This document shows, piece by piece, positions 1-4,730 of a stretch of DNA of 8,268 nt. The position numbers were made by a program, and so were the translations under genes. The first letter of the stretch is position 1; the number at the start of each line of letters is the position of its first letter. The notes below the pieces were generated by a model that was not told the origin of the DNA, searched no databases, and saw nothing but the letters and a program-made list of their open reading frames with translations. This DNA comes from a bacterium UBP12_UBA5184 (lineage in GTDB: Bacteria > Vulcanimicrobiota > Vulcanimicrobiia > Vulcanimicrobiales > Vulcanimicrobiaceae): positions 2,944 through 11,211 of the forward strand of contig DHWK01000014.1 of NCBI GenBank assembly GCA_002413145.1, written 5' to 3'.

Positions 1-1
1 T

Positions 2-70
2 TTCGACGCTGCTCCGATCATCATCGATTTCGAGGAAATGAGAAACGATGCCCGCCGCAAGGACTCGTAG
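2..70 (+). CDS. 3' end of an unidentified gene (partial)
   Basis: Reading from base 2 gives an open frame from the window edge to TAG at 68-70. The 22 residues begin FDAAPIIIDFEEM and end in a charged tail (RRKDS). The composition is protein-like, whereas the other frames look less natural, so this is probably the C-terminus of a gene that starts outside the window. It points toward the minus-strand MutS-like operon (convergent, 87 bp between stops). The family cannot be named from 22 residues. Confidence 0.45.
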   Translation, partial: FDAAPIIIDFEEMRNDARRKDS

Positions 71-157
71 CCGAGTATTGACTGAAACGTACACGTCTGC
101 CGTTGGGGCTCTACGCTAGTTCGCACCTGGTGAAGCCTTCGTCGCAACCAGGAGAGG

Positions 158-1663
158 TCAGACCGCTTCCGCTCGGCCGCCGAGAAAGATCTCCTTATAC
201 AGATCTTCGCCATAGCTCGTTTCCAACGGCTCGGCTTCGACCAACTCAAAAGTACGAGTCCCATCGGGCTGTCGTTCCGCGCGCAGGAAGATCGGGCAGC
301 CTATTCTGTTTTCCCACAGTGCGCGCGTGAATTCGTAGAGGTGCGTAACAAAAAACACTTTGATCTTCTTTTCGAGCAAAGCGGAGACAATCTGTCGCGC
401 GATCTCAGAGCCTTCGCGGTCGTTCGTCGCCGCAAACGATTCGTTGAAGAGCAGCAGGGCATTCGGTTTCACGTGATCCGCGATCTCGCTCATCCGAGTG
501 AGCTCCTCATCGAACTTGCCGCTCTTCATCGACGGATCTTCTTCCCGTTTATAGTGGCTAAAAACACCACTGCACACGTTGGCGGAGAACGCCTGGGCCC
601 CCACGAACATCCCGCACTGCATCATCAGTTGCGCGACGCCGATGCTTCGCAGAAACGTCGATTTGCCGCCCCGATTCGCTCCCGTGATTATGGCGGCGTC
701 TCTGCCGTCTGCAGCGACGTCGTTAGCGACGACTCGACCGGGCATACTCAGCGTCAAGCACACGTCGTAGAGCCCGCGGAACGAATGGCTCCGCATGCCC
801 TCGGCCAGTGGCTCGGGAAAGCACGCCGCTTCGTCTTTATTAGCTAGAGTTTTGTAGAGATTCGTGCAGCCGACGTAAAAACCGAGCTCGGTTCGCAAGA
901 GATTGAAGAAGCCCAGGATATGATCGACGGACTGCGCGGTCGCGTTTGCGACAAAGTTTACTCCTTGGTCTCGTAACGCCGAGAGTGCCCTGGCACCCGC
1001 ATCGTCTCGAGGCTGAAGCTGATAACTGAACGCAGGCGGGCTTGGCGTGAAGATACGTTCGAGCCAGCTCCGTTCGGGCGCGTTCGGTTGGCGCAGGACG
1101 TAATCGCTGCCCTTGTTGCCTCGTCCCAGCTTGGCGCTGATCAAGACGCCGTGGCGGAATTGCAAGTGCTTCAGATGCCGTTCGACGGTGACAAAATACT
1201 CGTCCGAAAGCTCGCGCGTGAGCACCGCAAAGAGCGTCGAAAAACCCTCCGACTCAAAGGCGGCGGCATGCGAGTCGGCGATCCGTCGTAGCTTCTTGAG
1301 GACCCCGACAAGAAATTGGAGCAGATCCACGGCGCCCCACAGTATCGAACCGGGATGCCGGCCCGCCCAGTACAGCTTCCGGTGGCCCTCGTCCGCTTCC
1401 ACCGCGATAGCGTAAATGTCGCTCACGATCCCCGCATTCTTGAGGCAATCCCGAAGAATATCTTGACGGTAGCGGATCGTCTCCAGATCGCATTCACTGG
1501 CCAAGACGGCTCTCTGCGCGACGTCGAAGAGGAACCTGTCCCCCAGGGCCATCACATTGAATAGGGTGTTCAATTCGAGATCCTGCTTCAAGGCGGCTGC
1601 ATTCCACGGAAGCGGTCGCCCGAGATCGAAATCACCGTCCTTATACATCAGGAGCGCTTTCAC
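158..1663 (-). CDS. MutS-family ATPase, second of a tandem pair
   Basis: A 501-aa protein with the MutS/MSH-type ABC ATPase domain in its C-terminal third. The P-loop is GANRGGKST (residues 328-336). The Walker B region is LLLFNESF (403-410), where the usual Asp before the catalytic Glu is Asn (N407, E408). It is followed by AATN in place of the GRGTS-type signature, and the H-loop is VTHLYEF with H441. The first ~320 residues are mostly helical and would correspond to the MutS core/lever. There is no room for the mismatch-recognition and connector domains, so this is a MutS-related protein, not canonical mismatch-repair MutS (~850 aa). Translation probably starts at GTG 1663, with AAAGGAG 11 nt upstream; an in-frame ATG at 1648 lacks an SD. 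GTG overlaps the TGA of the upstream paralogue as GTGA, indicating translational coupling and perhaps a heterodimer. The exact substrate (mismatch, branched DNA or other) cannot be told. Confidence 0.92.
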   Translation of the reverse strand: MKALLMYKDGDFDLGRPLPWNAAALKQDLELNTLFNVMALGDRFLFDVAQRAVLASECDLETIRYRQDILRDCLKNAGIVSDIYAIAVEADEGHRKLYWAGRHPGSILWGAVDLLQFLVGVLKKLRRIADSHAAAFESEGFSTLFAVLTRELSDEYFVTVERHLKHLQFRHGVLISAKLGRGNKGSDYVLRQPNAPERSWLERIFTPSPPAFSYQLQPRDDAGARALSALRDQGVNFVANATAQSVDHILGFFNLLRTELGFYVGCTNLYKTLANKDEAACFPEPLAEGMRSHSFRGLYDVCLTLSMPGRVVANDVAADGRDAAIITGANRGGKSTFLRSIGVAQLMMQCGMFVGAQAFSANVCSGVFSHYKREEDPSMKSGKFDEELTRMSEIADHVKPNALLLFNESFAATNDREGSEIARQIVSALLEKKIKVFFVTHLYEFTRALWENRIGCPIFLRAERQPDGTRTFELVEAEPLETSYGEDLYKEIFLGGRAEAV

Positions 1664-3198
1664 GACGGTATTCGCTCCTTTAGAGAGCGATACGTAACGT
1701 GATGCTTTTCGGCAATCGCGAGCGCGTAGGCGAGGCCGTCAGCTTGCCGCCGCTCAATCTTAAAAGTTCGCTGCGCAGGGTTCTCTGGAACCACCGTACT
1801 GACCAAACTGACGGTTTTTTGATTAAAGGAAGCCAACTCATCGATGAACGTCACCCAAACGCCCAGCAGATCGCATCTGAGAAAACGCTCCATGATGTTC
1901 TTGCTTAGGAAAATCGCGTCCCGGATCGTGGTTGAGGTGAAAATCTCGTTCATGATAACGACACTAGACGAGCTCGCTTGATCGACAATCCCACGAAGTC
2001 TAAAGAGGTCGTGCTCGAGTTTCCCCCGCAGGTTGTCAATGTTCTCCTCCCGTTCGAAATGCGTGAAGAGTTTATCGAAAAGGAAGATCTTGGCGTCATT
2101 TCCTGCGACAAGGCACCCCAAGGCGCCCAAGAAATGGATTTGACCGAAGGCGCGAGCGAACGTCGTCTTGCCACCTTGGTTGGGACCCGTTACTACGATG
2201 ATTCGCTCTGCCTTCGTCAAGTGAAAGTCGTTGCAAACGACAATCGAGTCTTTGGCGACGAGCGTGCGAGCCAAGGCGAGATCGAAGCCTTCATAATCGT
2301 AGATCTCCTTATCAGCGCCGTGCGCGATCTTTGGGTAGCAAAGGCTCAACCCGGCGCTCCTGAAACCGGCGATATACTCGAGATAAGCGACATAAAACTG
2401 CACCTCGCGATCGAAACGCGCGACCACCTCGTCCAGATAATCGCGATTCCGTTCGCGAAAGCCGCCGAGAAGCCCGAATTCGCCGGGATAAAGGCGGGCG
2501 ACGAAAGCGAGAACTTGCGCCTCGATGTGGTTCATGTCCGGATAGTGCGATGAGAATGTGACCCGATAATCTTTGGGTGCGCCCTGTTTGAACTTTTCAA
2601 AAGTCGCTTCAACCACGGCGCTATAATCCGGTTCCGATTCGTACTTGCGGACGGTGAAACCATTGTCTTTTATGACGATGGCGTAGTCGACGGTCGCGAG
2701 TTTCGCTTGAACCCGGTCCTTCTCCGCGACTAACGCCCTAAAACGATCCGACCGTACGTAAGTCGTGAGGTAGCTCCGCAAGGCAAGAAACCCTCGCGAC
2801 GTAAGAGGGGTCGTCGACAGGTGCTTGACGAGGTGAGTGAGCGCAGCGCAGTATACGTCGAGCGCCTCTAAGAACCAAGCGTCTTGCTCGTAGGTGTACC
2901 GGATCTTCTGCACTTGAGCGAGATGCTCGCGCATCCTCGCCATGCTTTTCGCGAACGTCTGGACGTGCTCTAACAAAGTAGGATTCTCGAGATCGCGGAA
3001 GACCTGGTGCCTATATTCGACGGCTGCGACATCGGTCAAGGGGTCGAAAAAGAAGGGTTTCAAGTTGTAGTCGTCTTTGCCGGCCGTGATCGCCTCGACA
3101 ATCTGGTCGAGATTTAAGTCCGTAAAGAAATCCGGCGGTTGGAGCGTTTCGTCCCCACGCTCGGCCGACGTTTCGAATAAGATGCTTTCGAATGTCAT
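1660..3198 (-). CDS. MutS-family ATPase, first of a tandem pair
   Basis: A 512-aa MutS-related protein, a diverged paralogue of its downstream neighbour. A helical N-terminal region (~1-300) precedes the ATPase domain: P-loop GPNQGGKTT (338-346), a FEREE/GKLEHDLFRL segment (381-401) at the place of the MutS STFM-type signature, and Walker B SSVVIMNEIFTSTT (411-424). The Walker B Asp is replaced by Asn (N417) while E418 is kept. The H-loop position reads WVTFIDEL, so the usual His is Phe (F451). This suggests altered or weak hydrolysis in this subunit compared with its partner, which keeps the His. The start is ATG 3198, 7 bp after the TAA of the 192-aa gene, with only a weak SD (GAGCGG), so it is likely coupled to the upstream gene. 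The N-terminal mismatch-recognition domain of MutS is absent. As third-party context, the operon is headed by a fluoride riboswitch on the minus strand. Confidence 0.92.
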   Translation of the reverse strand: MTFESILFETSAERGDETLQPPDFFTDLNLDQIVEAITAGKDDYNLKPFFFDPLTDVAAVEYRHQVFRDLENPTLLEHVQTFAKSMARMREHLAQVQKIRYTYEQDAWFLEALDVYCAALTHLVKHLSTTPLTSRGFLALRSYLTTYVRSDRFRALVAEKDRVQAKLATVDYAIVIKDNGFTVRKYESEPDYSAVVEATFEKFKQGAPKDYRVTFSSHYPDMNHIEAQVLAFVARLYPGEFGLLGGFRERNRDYLDEVVARFDREVQFYVAYLEYIAGFRSAGLSLCYPKIAHGADKEIYDYEGFDLALARTLVAKDSIVVCNDFHLTKAERIIVVTGPNQGGKTTFARAFGQIHFLGALGCLVAGNDAKIFLFDKLFTHFEREENIDNLRGKLEHDLFRLRGIVDQASSSSVVIMNEIFTSTTIRDAIFLSKNIMERFLRCDLLGVWVTFIDELASFNQKTVSLVSTVVPENPAQRTFKIERRQADGLAYALAIAEKHHVTYRSLKERIPS

Positions 3199-3205
3199 GC
3201 GGCGA

Positions 3206-3784
3206 TTATCCGCTCACGCAACGTGGTTCCGATCGCCGGAGTGCTCGCGCGGCGCGCGAACGTGCTATGCTCGCAATGACCCTTCGCACGACTTTGCGTC
3301 GGCCGACTGCGACTTCACGTTCCAACGCAACTCGGAGCCGCGCTGCCAGCTCCGAGATCCAGTTTTCGACGAACCGGCGACTCGCTGCCCGAGGCGGTGC
3401 CGGCGCGGGAATAGAACCGAGATCGAGCTGCGGAAGGGCGACTCGACGAGGCCTCGCGAGCAGCCGCGATTCGCTCTCCCAGACCGCCTCCGCATAACAT
3501 CGCAAGCGCGCGCGCAGCCGAATGTTGACCCTGTCGCGAACGCGCTGGATGCACCGGGCAGCGATCTCCTCTGTGGTGCGATAGAGCACCGCGCGTTCGG
3601 CCAATGGAGCTTCCGAGAACCCAGCCTGGTCGAGGGCAGCTTGGAGCTCGCGACGTGCGAGTGCAAGCGATGGCGCGAGAACGCCATCTAGTGACGCGAT
3701 GTCGGCCGCGCACCCCTGCTCGAGGTTGCTGCGAGCGGAGCGTTCGTGTTCACGCGCAATTGTGAGCGGCGGCTCGTCGAGCAT
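3206..3784 (-). CDS. Hypothetical 192-aa helical protein, first gene of the riboswitch-led operon
   Basis: I do not recognise this family. From ATG 3784 it encodes 192 aa (MLDEPPLTIAREHERSARSN...). The start is well supported: AGGA lies 7-8 nt upstream, and the minus-strand fluoride aptamer ends just before it. A longer frame extends to 4138, but it would run through the riboswitch and the divergent gene. Residues ~5-115 are rich in Arg, Glu, Ala and Leu in helix-like patterns. A Pro-rich linker follows (SIPAPAPPRAASRR, ~124-137), then a second strongly basic helical segment (WISELAARLRVALEREVAVGRRKVVRR) and an Arg-rich tail. No signal peptide, membrane segment or catalytic motif is seen. The helical character is vaguely like the stalk part of dynamin-like proteins, but I cannot show homology. 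The 7-bp gap to the MutS-like gene makes it an operon partner. A nucleic-acid-binding or scaffold role is a guess from its charge. Confidence 0.72.
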   Translation of the reverse strand: MLDEPPLTIAREHERSARSNLEQGCAADIASLDGVLAPSLALARRELQAALDQAGFSEAPLAERAVLYRTTEEIAARCIQRVRDRVNIRLRARLRCYAEAVWESESRLLARPRRVALPQLDLGSIPAPAPPRAASRRFVENWISELAARLRVALEREVAVGRRKVVRRVIASIARSRAARALRRSEPRCVSG

Positions 3785-3786
3785 GT

Positions 3787-3809
3787 GGCTTTCCTGTGGA
3801 GTAGGAGCC
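3787..3809 (-). promoter_or_regulatory. Expression platform of the minus-strand fluoride riboswitch (anti-SD/SD hairpin)
   Basis: On the minus strand GGCTCCT (3809-3803) can pair with AGGAAAGCC (3795-3787): CCT with AGG, a two-base AA bulge, then GGCT with AGCC. This gives 7 bp that bury the Shine-Dalgarno AGGA of the gene starting at 3784. The same GCTCC bases form the 3' strand of the aptamer's P1, so the two structures exclude each other. Fluoride-stabilised P1 would leave the SD free, which is a translational ON switch. The pairing is seen in the sequence; the switching is inferred from the known behaviour of crcB-motif riboswitches. Confidence 0.62.
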
Positions 3810-3850
3810 ATCAGCCGCGTCGCGCGACGTGTACGGCGAGCCCCATCGCC
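3803..3850 (-). promoter_or_regulatory. Fluoride riboswitch aptamer (crcB motif), minus strand
   Basis: Read on the minus strand, the element opens with GGCGATGGGGCTCGCC (3850-3835) and closes with GGCTGATGGCTCCT (3816-3803), both hallmark segments of the fluoride aptamer. P1 is GGGGC (3844-3840) with GCTCC (3808-3804), including one G-U wobble. The pseudoknot is the leading GGCG (3850-3847) with CGCC (3838-3835). Between them a hairpin from the perfect palindrome CGTCGCGCGACG (3829-3818) takes the place of P3. This hairpin and the preceding GTACA differ from the usual AAC-GC...GC arrangement, so the internal part is less canonical than in the plus-strand copy. It sits 18 nt before the ATG of the 192-aa gene and should control the operon with the two MutS-like genes. 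Confidence 0.82.
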
Positions 3851-3860
3851 GATTCCCCCC

Positions 3861-3866
3861 ACAGTA
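3861..3866 (-). promoter_or_regulatory. Possible -10 element for the minus-strand operon
   Basis: On the minus strand TACTGT (3866-3861) matches TATAAT at 4 of 6 positions. It would place transcription start a few bases before the minus aptamer begins at 3850. No convincing -35 is seen at the right distance (GGAAGG-like sequence there). It is one of very few AT-containing spots in the GC-rich spacer, and on the plus strand the same spot reads AGTATGG. No better plus-strand promoter was found. Weak evidence. Confidence 0.25.
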
Positions 3867-3867
3867 T

Positions 3868-3903
3868 GGCCGGGAAGGCAACCCTTCCTGCGAGGAACCG
3901 GCC
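3868..3903. repeat. Palindromic spacer core between the two aptamers
   Basis: GGCCGG (3868-3873) pairs with CCGGCC (3898-3903). Inside lie two mutually exclusive inverted repeats: GGAAGG-CAAC-CCTTCC (3873-3888) and the perfect TTCCT-GCG-AGGAA (3885-3897). The centre of the latter, 3891, is almost exactly midway between the two aptamers. It could be an operator for a dimeric regulator acting on both divergent promoters, or simply part of the untranslated leaders. Confidence 0.35.
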
Positions 3904-3929
3904 GGGCACCGGGACGAACGGCCTGGGAC

Positions 3930-3976
3930 GGCGATGGAGCTCGCCGGAACCGCCCGGCTGAGGCTGATGGCTCCTG
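3930..3976 (+). promoter_or_regulatory. Fluoride riboswitch aptamer (crcB motif), plus strand
   Basis: The sequence matches the fluoride aptamer closely: GGCGATGGAGCTCGCC (3930-3945), GGAACCGCC (3946-3954), a short P3 loop, then GGCTGATGGCTCCTG (3962-3976). P1 is GGAGC (3936-3940) with GCTCC (3970-3974). The pseudoknot is GGCG (3930-3933) with CGCC (3942-3945). P3 is GCC (3952-3954 region) with GGC (3962-3964), flanked by the conserved AAC on the 5' side and TGATG on the 3' side. The known family binds fluoride through a Mg2+ cluster and turns genes on. Its 3' end is 25 nt before the ATG of the metallophosphoesterase, so it should control that gene and the dynamin-like gene behind it. Confidence 0.93.
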
Positions 3977-3996
3977 TTTGAACCCCGAGCAGGAGT
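3970..3996 (+). promoter_or_regulatory. Expression platform of the plus-strand fluoride riboswitch (anti-SD/SD hairpin)
   Basis: CTCCTG (3971-3976) is perfectly complementary to CAGGAG (3990-3995), extended by a G-U pair (3970 with 3996), around a 13-nt loop. CAGGAG contains the Shine-Dalgarno of the gene at 4002, with a 6-nt spacer. The same GCTCC forms the 3' strand of P1 in the aptamer, so SD sequestration and fluoride-bound P1 exclude each other. No oligo-T terminator follows, which favours control of translation over transcription termination. Confidence 0.66.
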
Positions 3997-4001
3997 TACC
4001 A

Positions 4002-4697
4002 ATGCGAGTCCTCATCATCGCCGATGTCCACGCCAACCTTGCGGCTCTTCGAGCCTTGCCCAGGGCAGATGCGATCGTATGCGCCGGCGATATCGTCGGT
4101 TTCGGCCCCGATTGCGGCGCCGTGATCGATGAACTCAATGGGCTCGGAGCATACTGCGTTCGCGGTGATGAGGACGACGCGGTTGAAAAAACGGCGCCGC
4201 ATCCGGCGCCGCCTTCGCTAACACACGCGACCAGCGAGGTTCGGGCCCGGACCCGCGAGGTGCTCTCTCCTGCTCAGATGCATTGGCTGCAGAGTCTTCC
4301 GCCGGAGCTTGAGCTTTCGTTTGATGGCGTTCGCGTCGGCGTAATACACGCCTATCCCGGCGATTATGCACGCTATGTCAAACCCACCGAGGAGGAGGTC
4401 TCGCGAATGGCACGCGCGTTTCCCCGTTGCGAGATCGTCGTGTTCGGCCATACACACCGGCCCGGAACGTGGCAGGGCCGTTGCCTCGTCGTTAATCCGG
4501 GAAGCGTCGGACTGCCGCATCGTCCGGGGTTGGCTTCATACGCTTTGTTGGAAAACAGACGAGTCACGTTCGGCGCAGCACGTTACGATACGGCTGAGGC
4601 GTTGGTCGCCCTCTCGCGTCTGGAGATCTCGACGCAGGCCCACGCTGAGTGCGCGCGCGAGCTCACGCTGGGTTCGACTCGAACACATGGCCCATAG
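4002..4697 (+). CDS. Metallophosphoesterase, YfcE/MJ0936-like
   Basis: A 231-aa calcineurin-like phosphoesterase of the short YfcE/MJ0936 type (Metallophos_2). Motifs are in the expected order: ADVHAN (D8, H10), CAGDIVGFGPD (D30), VRGDED (53-58), a single His after a beta strand (GVIHAYPG, H116), GHTHRP (149-154, two metal-binding His) and VNPGSVG (164-170). These fix a two-metal phosphodiesterase/phosphatase site. The substrate is unknown. The third motif is usually GNxD with Asn as metal ligand, but here it is GDED with Asp at position 56, so metal preference or activity may differ. ATG 4002 is chosen because AGGAG lies 6 nt upstream and because upstream in-frame codons run through the riboswitch. 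No signal peptide is seen, so it is cytosolic. The stop is 33 bp before the dynamin-like gene, probably in one operon. It is expected to be induced by fluoride. Confidence 0.92.
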   Translation: MRVLIIADVHANLAALRALPRADAIVCAGDIVGFGPDCGAVIDELNGLGAYCVRGDEDDAVEKTAPHPAPPSLTHATSEVRARTREVLSPAQMHWLQSLPPELELSFDGVRVGVIHAYPGDYARYVKPTEEEVSRMARAFPRCEIVVFGHTHRPGTWQGRCLVVNPGSVGLPHRPGLASYALLENRRVTFGAARYDTAEALVALSRLEISTQAHAECARELTLGSTRTHGP

Positions 4698-4730
4698 TCC
4701 GACAAACTCCTAGCGCCTCATGACTGGTTC

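Noticed and set aside
126..152. Possible terminator CCTGGT...ACCAGG between the convergent genes
   Set aside because: A 6-bp stem with a 15-nt loop and no T-run on either strand.
158..3198. Canonical MutS/MutS2 mismatch repair genes
   Set aside because: Lengths near 500 aa, no mismatch-recognition domain, no Smr nuclease domain, and altered Walker B residues.
3077..3691. Plus-strand frame of 204 aa
   Set aside because: Antisense to the MutS-like and 192-aa genes, with unnatural composition and no SD.
3855..3905. Fragments like a cobalamin riboswitch (CCACAGTATGG..., GGGAAGGC) on the plus strand
   Set aside because: No upstream GGTG/AAATCCGGGGC core and no B12-box ending; the flanks are fully explained by fluoride aptamers.
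3803..3975. A palindromic MITE-like element or a 6S-type rod RNA
   Set aside because: The inverted repeats fold better as two separate aptamers on opposite strands, each correctly placed before a gene; no target-site duplication or 6S core sequence is seen.
3206..4138. Full 310-aa minus-strand reading frame
   Set aside because: Its first ~118 codons run through both riboswitches and the start of the phosphoesterase gene; the SD-supported start at 3784 is better.
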